Counted from the stretch's first letter, positions 33,991 to 42,637 are shown. The stretch is DNA of 64,000 bases from an uncultured Candidatus Saccharibacteria bacterium (GCA_937924995.1 CALEXY010000007.1:4158-68157); one strand, 5' to 3'. Made by a program: numbers and translations. Notes: a model not told the origin generated them from the sequence alone.

Positions 33991-34992
33991 TTACTCTTTT
34001 TTCTTATTTTTAGCAAGTACATGATTGATTACCTCTAAAAAGTTGCTGAGATTCATGAAATAATTTGGATAAGCCTCGCGTATTTTATTAATCTGATTAA
34101 GTGCAATCAATACGGTTTGTTCTGTCCGTGGATCATTCTGTTCTCTTGTTTTATATTCTTTAAATGCTAAGTGATACTCAGACTCCTTAAAGCCAATGAT
34201 ACCTGCTTTCTTTTCTTTAAAATTCAATGTAACAACTATATAATATGCTTTTTTAACTTCCTCATTATTAACAATTGGATTCATCAATGCGTAGATTGCT
34301 ATCCTCTTATAAATCTGATGTGCATCCATATTTTCTTGAAGTAAGCTACATAGTTCAACGATCCCGAATTTGTTATAAACTGAAATAACTGGTGTACCTT
34401 CGGCAATTGCAAAAATAGATGAAACCTGACAGAAGAAATCATGCCAATATGAATTGTCGTCCTTCTCTTTTAGTGTTGTTCCTCTAAAAATATCTATTGT
34501 CTCGACAGACGTTGCCCATATGTGTTGGAATTGCGTTCTGAGTTGTATCTCAATGAACATTCCATTCTTCTCGAATATAAAATGTTTACCACGATACCCG
34601 CTAGCCTTTGGATTGCTAATGTAATCCTTTACTCTTTTTAAGTTTCTCCATCTTGATATTCTTTTTTCTATAGTAGATAACTGCTTCATGTCACTAACTA
34701 TAATTCTAACCCCTGCGATATCTTGCATGCTGGACAGTCTCATATCTTCGAAACGATTCAACTTACCAATTATCGTTGGGAGCCGTTTAAGTCTTTGAGC
34801 TACAATAATATTATTTTTGTCTATCTTTTTTGCTAGCTTGACACATTTATCATAGTAGCTATCAAGTATTGCGCCGTGAGCCTCACGCCAATTATTTAAT
34901 GCCTTAACGGCATTTTCATAATCAGAGTCATGTCTTTGAGCACGGATAGTGTCTCCTATTCTGTTTAATGCCGTGTTTGACATCTTTTTCAT
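33991..34992 (-). CDS. RelA/SpoT-domain nucleotidyltransferase (possible toxSAS-type)
   Basis: 333 aa. The synthetase fold is plain: AQRLKRLPTIIGKLNR, SSMQDIAGVRIIVSD, NPKASGYRGKHFIFE, IEIQLRTQFQHIWATSVE. No HD hydrolase, TGS or ACT domains, so it is a small synthetase. Such proteins make (p)ppGpp or, as toxSAS/CapRel toxins, pyrophosphorylate tRNA to block translation. Its place in a defence-like island favours the second, but the residues I can see do not settle it. TATAAT (35004-34999) is 6 nt before the ATG at 34992, so it is probably leaderless. A C-terminal 150-residue helical extension is unassigned. Confidence 0.85.
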   Translation of the reverse strand: MKKMSNTALNRIGDTIRAQRHDSDYENAVKALNNWREAHGAILDSYYDKCVKLAKKIDKNNIIVAQRLKRLPTIIGKLNRFEDMRLSSMQDIAGVRIIVSDMKQLSTIEKRISRWRNLKRVKDYISNPKASGYRGKHFIFEKNGMFIEIQLRTQFQHIWATSVETIDIFRGTTLKEKDDNSYWHDFFCQVSSIFAIAEGTPVISVYNKFGIVELCSLLQENMDAHQIYKRIAIYALMNPIVNNEEVKKAYYIVVTLNFKEKKAGIIGFKESEYHLAFKEYKTREQNDPRTEQTVLIALNQINKIREAYPNYFMNLSNFLEVINHVLAKNKKKE

Positions 34993-34998
34993 AGCACT

Positions 34999-35004
34999 AT
35001 TATA
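34999..35004 (-). promoter_or_regulatory. -10 box of the RelA/SpoT-domain gene
   Basis: TATAAT 6 nt before the ATG at 34992. Confidence 0.55.
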
Positions 35005-35058
35005 CCACTAGATAAAGTATCAGATTAGACGTATTGACATTGTATTTCTTTTGACACT

Positions 35059-35164
35059 TTAAATCATTATAAGTATCCTGTTCGTTTTCTCGGCGAGCCA
35101 GAATTTTAACTCACCACATACAATACTACCACTAAAACACCTTATCTAGTCCGTATTTCTCGTT
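35059..35164 (-). pseudogene. Relic copy of the 142-aa island gene
   Basis: The minus strand reads EKYGLDKV, a frameshift, then FSGSIVCGELKFWLAEKTN and a stop at 35059. SIVCGEL-FW-AE matches the core of the intact gene at 30426-30854, but both flanks are lost. Confidence 0.6.
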
Positions 35165-35168
35165 GCCA

Positions 35169-36053
35169 TTAATTCGCGTTATACCCAAAAATTCTAGTTA
35201 ATAAAACTTCTTTCCAGAATGATTCTCTTGCGATGATATATTCATCAGATACGTCATCAGTGAATGTCTCGAGAATTGAGTATTGAAAATTTTCTTGGAT
35301 ATATCTCAAACCTTTTTCTTCAACTAACTCCTTGAGTTTTTTGTTTGGATACTTGCCATTCTCGTTTTCATTTTTATCGTACCCACTAGTCAGATAAACT
35401 ACCCAACGGCCAAAAATCCCATCCTTACCATAGGCTGAACCGACATATTGCTTACCAGTATTTCTATCAGAAATTAAATAGACACCTTTGCGTGATTTTA
35501 ATGCCGTACGCCACTCTTCAGATGTTTCAATTTTCCTTTTTAAATCATAGTAGCTAACAGATATATTTTTATATCCTGGGAAAGCCTTATCCCCCACTCC
35601 TTTGTCTGGATTCCAAATCTCAATCACATCCAGTAAATCAATTAGCTTTTCCTGCTGAACATTTTTATTAGCCCTAATAATGCCATTCTGAAAATCCTTA
35701 TGGAATTTCACCACTAACCGAAAATTGAATTTTTTAGTCAAATACTCGGCTTCTGAATAATTCGAGCGCCCACCATTCTTAACAATCTTCACGATACCAG
35801 TCATCAGCCAAAGATCCTTATCCGCATCTATTCGAATAAAACCAATCGCAATAACACCTTCCTTAAATGGCACAGAATTTTCACGGTTGTACACTAGTGC
35901 ACGCAAATTAATTTCGTCCTGTTTTGCGGTATCCTCAGCATCTCGATTGGGATCGAAGCCAGTCCGGCTATTTGGCACCATGAAACGGATTTTGGTTTGG
36001 TTTATTTGTTCCTCAGATAACTGAAGCAGATCATTAAGTTTGATGGGTTCCAT
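35169..36053 (-). CDS. GIY-YIG nuclease-family protein
   Basis: 294 aa. The N-terminal 180 residues form an unassigned domain (possibly DNA- or target-sensing). The C-terminal third is a GIY-YIG endonuclease: KGVYLISDRNTGKQYVGSAYG supplies the GIY and YIG elements, GIFGRW the catalytic arginine, and ARESFWKEVL the glutamate of the metal site. Related domains occur in restriction enzymes and island proteins; the target is unknown. The start ATG at 36053 follows a TATAAT box (36068-36063) by 9 nt, so its leader is at most a few bases. It is the last island gene before rnj. Confidence 0.82.
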   Translation of the reverse strand: MEPIKLNDLLQLSEEQINQTKIRFMVPNSRTGFDPNRDAEDTAKQDEINLRALVYNRENSVPFKEGVIAIGFIRIDADKDLWLMTGIVKIVKNGGRSNYSEAEYLTKKFNFRLVVKFHKDFQNGIIRANKNVQQEKLIDLLDVIEIWNPDKGVGDKAFPGYKNISVSYYDLKRKIETSEEWRTALKSRKGVYLISDRNTGKQYVGSAYGKDGIFGRWVVYLTSGYDKNENENGKYPNKKLKELVEEKGLRYIQENFQYSILETFTDDVSDEYIIARESFWKEVLLTRIFGYNAN

Positions 36054-36119
36054 AATAACTTCATTATAGCACTCCCATCCTCTCTATTTTCCCACCTTGA
36101 AATCCCTCCCAACATTTGC

Positions 36120-36125
36120 TATAAT
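36120..36125 (+). promoter_or_regulatory. -10 box and leader of rnj
   Basis: TATAAT, giving a leader of about 80 nt that contains an ATCTC/GAGAT hairpin followed by TTTTT (attenuator-like, weak) and TAAGGA before the ATG. Confidence 0.5.
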
Positions 36126-36214
36126 AGACGTAATTAATATTTCTTGTAACCCGAATCTCACTGAGATTTTTGTGCAAAAATATTTTAATATTAACTTATC
36201 TACTTAAGGATTAA

Positions 36215-38461
36215 ATGAATAAACAAGAACAAGAGCGTCGTGCGAAGTTGATGCGGATGCAGGCCGAGCGTTTGCCAGAGATCAAGCGCCGTTTTGAGGA
36301 AAATCAGAACCGCACTAACTTCGAAAAAGCCGAGGAAAAGCCAGTCGAAACTGGGGCCGCGGTGATTTTTGAACAGGCGCAAAAACGTAATTTTAACAGC
36401 AATTTCAAACCTGGTGGCAAGGATTTTCGTGGTAAAAAATCAGATCGTGCAAACGGTGCAAACAATTCCGACAACCAAAAATCTCGCAACAATCGCCAGA
36501 ATAAAAACAATAAAAAACGCGGCAATCAAGTCAATGCTACAGAAAATAACGCCGCGACGAATGACAACGATTCTCGCAAAGTGAATCTTTCAGTTTCGAC
36601 CCGCCGTGGCGAAATGGTACATCACCAGAGAATGCTTTCACAAGACGTGAATGCCCAGGCTACCCAGCACATCATCGGCGTGCCAGTAAATAAATCTCGT
36701 TTCAATGGCTACAACGGTGCCCAGGTGACGAACGCCCAGCTCAAGGCGGCTCGTCCAGATCCAGAAGCGGTGCGCGTGATTCCAATCGGTGGCGTCGGTG
36801 AATTCGGCATCGGTAAGAATATGACCGTGATCGAATACAAAAACGAGATGATAGTGATTGATATGGGCGTACTCTTCGCTTCCGAGGACTACCCAGGCGT
36901 GAACTACATGATTCCAGATATTAAATATCTCGAAGACAATCTCAGCAAGGTGAAAGCTATTCTCTTCACCCACGCTCACCTTGATCACATCGGTGCCTGC
37001 AAGCATCTTTTGCCAAAATTTGGCCCGCTTACACCAATTTACGCGACCGATTTTACGATTGGGATGATTAAGCGCCAAATGAGCGAAGTCGACGATTTGC
37101 CAGAATTAAATTACAACGTGGTTGACCCATTCAAGCACGAAAAAATTCAAGTTTCCGAGCATCTCAGTGTGGAATTTGTGCACATGCTACACTCAATTCC
37201 AGGTAACTGTGGGCTAGTGATTCGTACCCCGAACGGCGTGATTTACCTCTCTGGTGACTGGCGCGCAGAAGCTAACCCAATCGATCGCCAATCCGACCTT
37301 GAACGTCTCGATGAGATTGTGAAGCACGAAGGTATTTCTTTGATGTTGAACGAATCGACCAACATTGATTCCCCAGGTCACCATCCACATTCCGAATATG
37401 ATGTCGGTGATAATATCGGCAAGGTGATGGATCATTATGCCAATGGCCGTGTGATTATTTCCTGTTTCTCTTCTCAAATTAATCGTATCGGCATGATTTT
37501 GGAGCAAGCTTATCGACGTGGTCGCAAGGTAGCTTTTGCTGGTTTTTCAATGATTAACAATATCGAAGTGGCGCTGCGTGCCAAATGTATCAAGGTGCCA
37601 AAAGATACCGTGATGAAGATGGAAGATATTATTAAGCTGCCAGATGACAAAGTAACGATTGTCTGTACTGGTTCGCAAGGTGAATTGAATGCCGTGCTCA
37701 ACCGTATGGTGACCGGCGCGCACAAATTCATCAAGATTAAAGCTAGTGACACCATCGTCTTCTCTTCTAATCCAATTCCTGGTAACGAGCCACACGTGGT
37801 GAATACCGTGGACGGTCTACTTCGTGAGGGTGCCCAGGTGATTCAAAACGGTAAAACCCACCTCACTAATATTGGCCCACTTCATCTTTCGGGTCACGCC
37901 TATTACGAAGATCACGTCGATTTCGTGACGCGCTTACAACCTTTGAACTATTTGCCATATCACGGTGAATTCTTCATGATGGAGCACAATGCTGAAATGG
38001 CAGAAAACGTAGTGGGAATTTCTCACGATCGTATCTTAGTGGCAGATGATGGTGATATTGTGGAACTTCTACCAAATAAGACAATCCGCAAGAATGGTCG
38101 TATCTCAGTCGGCAACAAGCTTTATGATGATGCCGATAAGCCAGTACACGAAGCGGTGGTGAAAGACCGTATTCACATCTCGCGTGAAGGTATTTTCATG
38201 ATCGTTCTGACTATTAGTAAAAAAACTGGCCGCCTAATTAAGACGCCAGATATAGTGTCACGTGCCTTTATTTACCTCGATAATTCCGAGGAATTAATCG
38301 GCAAGATTCGCCATTATCTTCGTGTGAAAACCGACAAGTCTATCTCTACTGAACCAGAGGTGAAGGTCTTGAAGGAAGAAGTCAAAGAAGACATCACTCG
38401 CATCCTCTTCGATGCTACTGGTCACACCCCTATCGTGATTCCAGTGATTAATAAAGTTTAA
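36215..38461 (+). CDS. rnj: Ribonuclease J
   Basis: A beta-lactamase/beta-CASP RNase with 5'-3' exo- and endonuclease activity, the main mRNA-decay enzyme in bacteria lacking RNase E. The zinc motif THAHLDHIGA is near residue 251; SGDWRAEANP, SCFSSQINRI, TGSQGE and the C-terminal SGHAYYEDH motif are all present, so it should be active. 748 aa, longer than usual because of a 180-residue N-terminal extension rich in N, K, R and Q, probably disordered and RNA-binding. It marks the return to core genome after the island. Confidence 0.97.
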   Translation: MNKQEQERRAKLMRMQAERLPEIKRRFEENQNRTNFEKAEEKPVETGAAVIFEQAQKRNFNSNFKPGGKDFRGKKSDRANGANNSDNQKSRNNRQNKNNKKRGNQVNATENNAATNDNDSRKVNLSVSTRRGEMVHHQRMLSQDVNAQATQHIIGVPVNKSRFNGYNGAQVTNAQLKAARPDPEAVRVIPIGGVGEFGIGKNMTVIEYKNEMIVIDMGVLFASEDYPGVNYMIPDIKYLEDNLSKVKAILFTHAHLDHIGACKHLLPKFGPLTPIYATDFTIGMIKRQMSEVDDLPELNYNVVDPFKHEKIQVSEHLSVEFVHMLHSIPGNCGLVIRTPNGVIYLSGDWRAEANPIDRQSDLERLDEIVKHEGISLMLNESTNIDSPGHHPHSEYDVGDNIGKVMDHYANGRVIISCFSSQINRIGMILEQAYRRGRKVAFAGFSMINNIEVALRAKCIKVPKDTVMKMEDIIKLPDDKVTIVCTGSQGELNAVLNRMVTGAHKFIKIKASDTIVFSSNPIPGNEPHVVNTVDGLLREGAQVIQNGKTHLTNIGPLHLSGHAYYEDHVDFVTRLQPLNYLPYHGEFFMMEHNAEMAENVVGISHDRILVADDGDIVELLPNKTIRKNGRISVGNKLYDDADKPVHEAVVKDRIHISREGIFMIVLTISKKTGRLIKTPDIVSRAFIYLDNSEELIGKIRHYLRVKTDKSISTEPEVKVLKEEVKEDITRILFDATGHTPIVIPVINKV

Positions 38462-38462
38462 G

Positions 38463-38493
38463 AAAAACACCCAGAGCAATCTGGGTGTTTTTT
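38463..38493. terminator. Bidirectional terminator between rnj and the membrane-protein gene
   Basis: AACACCCAGA / TCTGGGTGTT stem with GCAA loop, A run left and T run right, between converging genes. Confidence 0.88.
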
Positions 38494-38495
38494 AT

Positions 38496-39347
38496 TTATT
38501 CGGCGGAATTATATTTGTCGTAATATTCCTGAGATTTGTCGTAATCTTCGGCGAGGCCATAATATTTGGCGGCCAATTCATAGTAAAGTTTCTTCAAATT
38601 CTTAGTTAGAGAATTTTCATCCACCTGATCGAGATAAATTTTAGCGACGTCCGGATTATTCGCGATGAGATAAAGATGAGCGCGATAGAGAGTAAAGAGT
38701 TTTTCCAGAGATTCATTACCGCTACCCAGTTTTTCTTCCAAGGCATCAAGACGTTTCACCGCTTCATCTGGGTCCTGCAAAACATTGTCCTTAAAATTTT
38801 CCCCTTCAATATTATTCGTATCGGAGAAAAGTAGGTAGGTAAAATTACCAAAATCTTCCCAGGAGGCCACATCGAGATTAAAATTATTCACGTATTCCTC
38901 AGGATTTGCTGCATAGTCAGTCTTTTTCTTAATATAGGCTTCATCCTTATCTGGATCGATTAATCCGTCGTCGGCGGAAGCTTCAGTCTTCTTCGCCGTG
39001 GAGGAGCCGTCTTTTGACTGCTGAGCAGAATTAGATCCGGAAGCGCCACCCTCATGACTAGCTTTGGATTTCGCAATCGCCCAAATGCCAAAACCTGCCG
39101 CCGCGACGATAAGTACAGCGACAGAGACGATAACAGCAATGACTTTTTGGTCTAATTTAACTTTGACTTTTTCATCTGCCATGTCGGAAGTCATGGCAAG
39201 CTCCTGCACCGACGGAGTGTAGATATCTTCTGCTGTAGTTTTTTCTACTGGGGTAGCTTCTTCCACGTTGTTAGAGTTTTCTACTGGAGCAGAGTTTTCT
39301 ACCGGATTTTCGTCTAATTGATAAGAATTTGAATTTTCTGGGTTCAT
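38496..39347 (-). CDS. Single-pass membrane protein with helical-repeat outer domain
   Basis: 283 aa. A cytoplasmic N-terminus rich in E, N, P and V repeats (VENSAPVENSNNVEEATPVEK), a membrane helix (about 70-92, VIAVIVSVAVLIVAAAGFGIWAIA), an S/G/K linker, and a C-terminal helical domain (about 135-283) with TPR-like spacing of A, Y and L. Function unknown; the layout suggests an extracytoplasmic scaffold. The start is the ATG at 39347, 10 nt after TATAAT (39363-39358), which lies inside the end of the TlyA-like gene, so it is separately transcribed with almost no leader. Confidence 0.65.
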   Translation of the reverse strand: MNPENSNSYQLDENPVENSAPVENSNNVEEATPVEKTTAEDIYTPSVQELAMTSDMADEKVKVKLDQKVIAVIVSVAVLIVAAAGFGIWAIAKSKASHEGGASGSNSAQQSKDGSSTAKKTEASADDGLIDPDKDEAYIKKKTDYAANPEEYVNNFNLDVASWEDFGNFTYLLFSDTNNIEGENFKDNVLQDPDEAVKRLDALEEKLGSGNESLEKLFTLYRAHLYLIANNPDVAKIYLDQVDENSLTKNLKKLYYELAAKYYGLAEDYDKSQEYYDKYNSAE

Positions 39348-39348
39348 A

Positions 39349-39981
39349 TTACTTATGATTATAATGCGAACGCACAGAGTTTTCAACCAATTTCAAATGA
39401 TAGAAGCGCTCGACATTGCCATTTTTGCCGGCCAGAAAATTATCACGCTTATCCACCACCTTAAAGTGATTTTGCTTGAGCCAAAGTTCAAAATTTTTAA
39501 TAATTTCACGACGAATTTTTTCGTTTTTCACGATACCATTTTTAAGCTCATAAGCTTTAGCTTCAAACTGAGGCTTCAACATCATCAAAAAGTCGGCCGA
39601 CCGGACTTCAGGCTGTAACTTCACATGGGTAAGCACTTTTTTCAGAGAAACAAAAGAAACATCGGCCAGCACCACATCGAGCGGGCCAAACTTGGCAAAA
39701 TCCACCAAAAAGATATCGGTCTTTTCCAGAAGCGTAATCCGCGGATCGAAGCGCAGTGGCGCCTTCATCTGATTGGTCCCCTTTTCGACCGCAAAAACCC
39801 GCTTTGCGCCACGGCGCAAAGCGTATTCGGTGAAACCACCAGTACTTGACCCAATATCCAGCACGGTTTTATCTCGAAAATCAAAAGAAAAAGCTTGCGA
39901 CGCCCCAGCAAGCTTATTCTCCGCTCGAGAAACTACATCTGATGAAACCTCAGATTTTTTAGATTCTATCGCTTTTTTCAT
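39349..39981 (-). CDS. TlyA-like rRNA 2'-O-methyltransferase, S4 domain absent
   Basis: 210 aa. VSRAENKLAGASQAF and VLDIGSSTGGFTEYALRRGAKRVFAVEKG form the FtsJ-type SAM-binding fold of TlyA, which methylates 16S and 23S rRNA ribose positions. The K-D-K-E style acidic and basic residues follow (VLADVSFVSL, MLKPQFEAK). Usual TlyA has an N-terminal S4 RNA-binding domain; this protein starts directly before the methyltransferase, so recognition may depend on the core alone. It follows efp by 4 bp. Confidence 0.8.
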   Translation of the reverse strand: MKKAIESKKSEVSSDVVSRAENKLAGASQAFSFDFRDKTVLDIGSSTGGFTEYALRRGAKRVFAVEKGTNQMKAPLRFDPRITLLEKTDIFLVDFAKFGPLDVVLADVSFVSLKKVLTHVKLQPEVRSADFLMMLKPQFEAKAYELKNGIVKNEKIRREIIKNFELWLKQNHFKVVDKRDNFLAGKNGNVERFYHLKLVENSVRSHYNHK

Positions 39982-39985
39982 CTAA

Positions 39986-40546
39986 TTATTTTTTACGTTC
40001 ACGGTAAGCGTAAGTTTCCGTATCCACAGAAACCACATCGCCTTCTTTGATAAAGGCAGGAACCTTAATCACTACGCCAGTTTCGAGGGTAGCATCTTTC
40101 ATGACTGAAGTAGAAGTATCACCCTTCACGGCATTTTCAGTGTAAGTGACTTCAAGCCAAAGATTCTTAGGAAGAGTGAGGTTGATGGCGGTTCCATTAT
40201 AAAATTGGATTTCCATCTCATCACCGTCTTTCATGAAATCTTTGGAATCGCCAACCATATCGGAAGACAATTCGTATTGCTCAAAAGTGGTTGGGTCCAT
40301 GAAGTAGAATTTCTCTTCATCACGATAGAGATACTGCACCTTCTTGGTAGAAACTTCGGCTGGCTCGATCTTTTCCTGACCCTTGAAAGTCTTAGGGATA
40401 AGCGCACCAGTGATTAAGTTTTTGACACGTACGTTGACGATTGAGCCACCACGTCCCATAACTTTTTGGGAATATTCAATAACCTTGTATGGCTGACCAT
40501 CAAGAGTAATTAGAGTATTTTTCTTTAAATCGGTAGGTCCGTACAT
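39986..40546 (-). CDS. efp: Translation elongation factor P
   Basis: Helps ribosomes through polyproline stretches. Three barrel domains fit the 186-aa length; the C-terminal YTENAVKGDTSTSVMKDATLETG is diagnostic. The tip loop that reaches the peptidyl-transfer centre reads VMGRGGS, with Arg32 where many bacteria carry a lysylated lysine. An arginine there is rhamnosylated by EarP in some Proteobacteria; no such gene is seen here. AAAAAGGAG precedes the ATG. The gene lies in a line with rpsR, ssb and rpsF. Confidence 0.95.
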   Translation of the reverse strand: MYGPTDLKKNTLITLDGQPYKVIEYSQKVMGRGGSIVNVRVKNLITGALIPKTFKGQEKIEPAEVSTKKVQYLYRDEEKFYFMDPTTFEQYELSSDMVGDSKDFMKDGDEMEIQFYNGTAINLTLPKNLWLEVTYTENAVKGDTSTSVMKDATLETGVVIKVPAFIKEGDVVSVDTETYAYRERKK

Positions 40547-40557
40547 AATTCTCCTTT

Positions 40558-40755
40558 TTAGTTATTTGAAACAAATGGTAGGAGGGCTAGATGACGGGCA
40601 CGCTTAACAGCGACAGCCAATTGGCGTTGTTGCTTAGCAGATAAACCAGTCTTAGCGATTGGCTCGATGCGACCGTACACATCGATGTAGCGTTGCATAG
40701 TTTTGACATCTTTATAATCGAAATAAAGATTTGGATCGTTCTTGATTCTTCTCAT
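40558..40755 (-). CDS. rpsR: Ribosomal protein bS18
   Basis: Small-subunit protein that pairs with bS6. [49 protein letters not shown] is the family core. At 65 aa it is slightly short at the N-terminus. Part of the rpsF-ssb-rpsR operon. Confidence 0.97.
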   Translation of the reverse strand: MRRIKNDPNLYFDYKDVKTMQRYIDVYGRIEPIAKTGLSAKQQRQLAVAVKRARHLALLPFVSNN

Positions 40756-40782
40756 TTTTTCTCTCTTTTCTCGCTTTAATTA

Positions 40783-41214
40783 TTAGAATGGTACTTCACT
40801 GAGGTCGATTTCGCCATCTGGAATATCATCCGGAATAGAATCTGGCATAGCCTGACTATAATTACTGGTGGTAGATTCTTGGGATCTGCTACCGAGAAGG
40901 TTAAAGTCTTCCATAACGATTTCCACGGCGGAACGCTTGGCACCGGTCTTATCTTCATAAGTACGTTGAGACAAGCGGCCTGAGACCATGATTGGTGTAC
41001 CTTTTTTTGCATATTGAGCAATCACATTACCTGGTTTACCCCAAGCAGAAACTTCGATATAAGAAACTTGTTCTTTCTTTTCGCCGTTCATCACGTAATT
41101 ATAGTTCACCGCCACTGAGAAGCTAGTAACTTCTGAACCAGAAGTCGTAGCTCTAGTTTCTGGGTCGCGAACAACATTACCGATAATGATTGCTTTACTA
41201 AATCCCCGCGCCAT
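40783..41214 (-). CDS. ssb: Single-stranded DNA-binding protein
   Basis: Coats single-stranded DNA in replication and repair. The OB-fold runs from FSKAIIIGNVVRDPETR through VSYIEVSAWGKPGNVIAQYAKKGTPIMVSGRLSQRTYEDKTG. The C-terminus is acidic (DIPDGEIDLSEVPF) and ends in the usual partner-binding phenylalanine. 143 aa. It lies between rpsF and rpsR as in most bacteria. Confidence 0.97.
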   Translation of the reverse strand: MARGFSKAIIIGNVVRDPETRATTSGSEVTSFSVAVNYNYVMNGEKKEQVSYIEVSAWGKPGNVIAQYAKKGTPIMVSGRLSQRTYEDKTGAKRSAVEIVMEDFNLLGSRSQESTTSNYSQAMPDSIPDDIPDGEIDLSEVPF

Positions 41215-41239
41215 AAATATACCTCACTTAATTGTTTAA

Positions 41240-41590
41240 TTATTCTTCGTCTTTAGACTCTTTTTTGTCAGCACGGGCTTTGCGCTTAGCTTCAAATTTA
41301 GCTTTGCGTTCGTCGACGGTGACTAAGAGATAACGTAAGACTTCCTCGGTGATGTTAAGAGTGGAAGAAATCTTGGCTGGAGCCTGAGCTGGAAGTTCCA
41401 AATCGAAAGCGTAGTAGACTGCATAGTCTTCTTTTTCGATAGGATAAGCCAAACGCTTCTTACCCTCATTGACTTCTTTGACGATTTTACCGTCGTTAGA
41501 CTCAATGAGTTTCTTAATTTTATCTAAGGCTGGTGTCAAATTCATCTCGAGATCAGGATGAATTAAGACAGTAAGTTCATACTGTTTCAC
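41240..41590 (-). CDS. rpsF: Ribosomal protein bS6
   Basis: Small-subunit protein, partner of bS18. KQYELTVLIHPDLEMN, IVKEVNEGKKRLAYPIEKEDYAVYYAFDLELPA and EVLRYLLVTVDE are conserved. The start is GTG at 41590, six nt after AAAGGAG. A basic/acidic tail (KRKARADKKESKDEE) ends the protein. First gene of rpsF-ssb-rpsR-efp-tlyA-like. Confidence 0.96.
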   Translation of the reverse strand: MKQYELTVLIHPDLEMNLTPALDKIKKLIESNDGKIVKEVNEGKKRLAYPIEKEDYAVYYAFDLELPAQAPAKISSTLNITEEVLRYLLVTVDERKAKFEAKRKARADKKESKDEE

Positions 41591-41609
41591 TTTGCACTCC
41601 TTTGGTTAA

Positions 41610-41635
41610 AGCAAGTACACCTTAAGTTACTTGCT
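41610..41635 (-). promoter_or_regulatory. Leader hairpin upstream of rpsF
   Basis: An 8-bp stem AGCAAGTA / TACTTGCT with a 10-nt loop lies between a TATAAT box (near 41656) and the ribosome site. It could be an S6:S18 autoregulatory element, but I do not see the usual bulged CCG. Confidence 0.4.
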
Positions 41636-41788
41636 GAGCTAATAATGTATAGATTATAGCATAAAAATAGAGAAAAATACAGAGTTTTCCACAATAAAAA
41701 TCATTGTAATTTTTCGATTTGTCATATATAAACGTAAGTAGAAAGGTCTAGTTGTAATTATTATTAATACAGGAGAGAAAAAGTTATC

Positions 41789-42550
41789 ATGAATGATACT
41801 AATTTCGAGAATAATACGGAGATAAATTCCGTACATAGTGAAGCAAAAGCGCAGAGTCATGGCGGAGTGAAGGCTATGGCCATATTTTTTGCTATTACTA
41901 CCTTAGCTTTAGGTAGCGCTTTAGCTTATGTTTATACTTCGAAGAACAAAGATACTAAAAAACTAAACGAAGAGCTTGTAGAATCGAAAGAAAAAGTCAA
42001 ATCTGCGAACGAATCCATTGCGAAATACGAGGAAGCTACCCAGACCAAGATCACTGACGTGAAGCAAGACAATGTGACGGTGAAAGAGATTGTGAAGCCG
42101 ATGAAAATTGACGCTCAGATGGAACAACTCACGAAGGCCCTTTACGATAAATCCCACAAGAATGATACGTTCGACGATGACCAAGGTCACAAGATTATTG
42201 AAAGCTGGGAAACACCTGTATTTGACATGCTTTTTACCACAAGTGATGGAAAATTTATGATTGCTAGAATACGACCTCTTGGGATTGGAGTTTACATAGA
42301 CCAGCACGGAAATAGAGTTAATACACTGCCATTTCAAGGAGGATATGCTGCATATTGGTATCGCTCATTACCAGACGGTCAATGGAAACTTGGCGAAGAA
42401 GGACATGCACCACATTCATGTAATGAGGGAATCGCCAACGATTACAAGGAAGCTATTCGCAGTGTGAATAATGATAGAAGAAAAAATGGCGAACAACTAT
42501 TTGGTGCCTGTTTTGATGAAAATAAGCATGAATACGTTTACCCATATTAA
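41789..42550 (+). CDS. Constant/variable membrane-anchored surface protein, copy 1
   Basis: 253 aa. N-terminal 28 residues cytoplasmic, membrane helix about 29-49, a charged coiled coil (about 52-85, KLNEELVESKEKVKSANESI), the shared IAKYEEATQTKITDV and KEIVKPM, then a 145-residue C-terminal domain predicted outside, with LFTTSDGKFMIA, AYWYRSLPDGQWKLGEEG and two cysteines near residues 210 and 243 (likely disulfide). The first 105 codons and the ribosome region are almost identical in DNA to copy 2 (45043), while the outer domains differ. AGGAGAGAAAAAG before the ATG. Function unknown. Confidence 0.75.
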   Translation: MNDTNFENNTEINSVHSEAKAQSHGGVKAMAIFFAITTLALGSALAYVYTSKNKDTKKLNEELVESKEKVKSANESIAKYEEATQTKITDVKQDNVTVKEIVKPMKIDAQMEQLTKALYDKSHKNDTFDDDQGHKIIESWETPVFDMLFTTSDGKFMIARIRPLGIGVYIDQHGNRVNTLPFQGGYAAYWYRSLPDGQWKLGEEGHAPHSCNEGIANDYKEAIRSVNNDRRKNGEQLFGACFDENKHEYVYPY

Positions 42551-42570
42551 TTCACTATAATTAATGCAAA

Positions 42571-42603
42571 AAAACGAGCGTCAAAATTTGGCGCTCTTTT
42601 TTT
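42571..42603 (+). terminator. Terminator after copy 1
   Basis: GAGCGYCAAA / TTTGGCGCTC stem with a T7 tail. Confidence 0.8.
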
Positions 42604-42637
42604 AATTTTTAACTAATTTTCTTCCCTATAATTATGC

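Noticed and set aside
23466..36053. Prophage
   Set aside because: No capsid, portal, terminase, tail or lysis genes; the content is defence-like and unknown proteins only.
23389..36120. tRNA-derived attachment repeat bounding the island
   Set aside because: I looked near 36 kb for a copy of the tRNA-Lys 3' end and found none longer than chance; no integrase gene was seen, so no att sites are reported.
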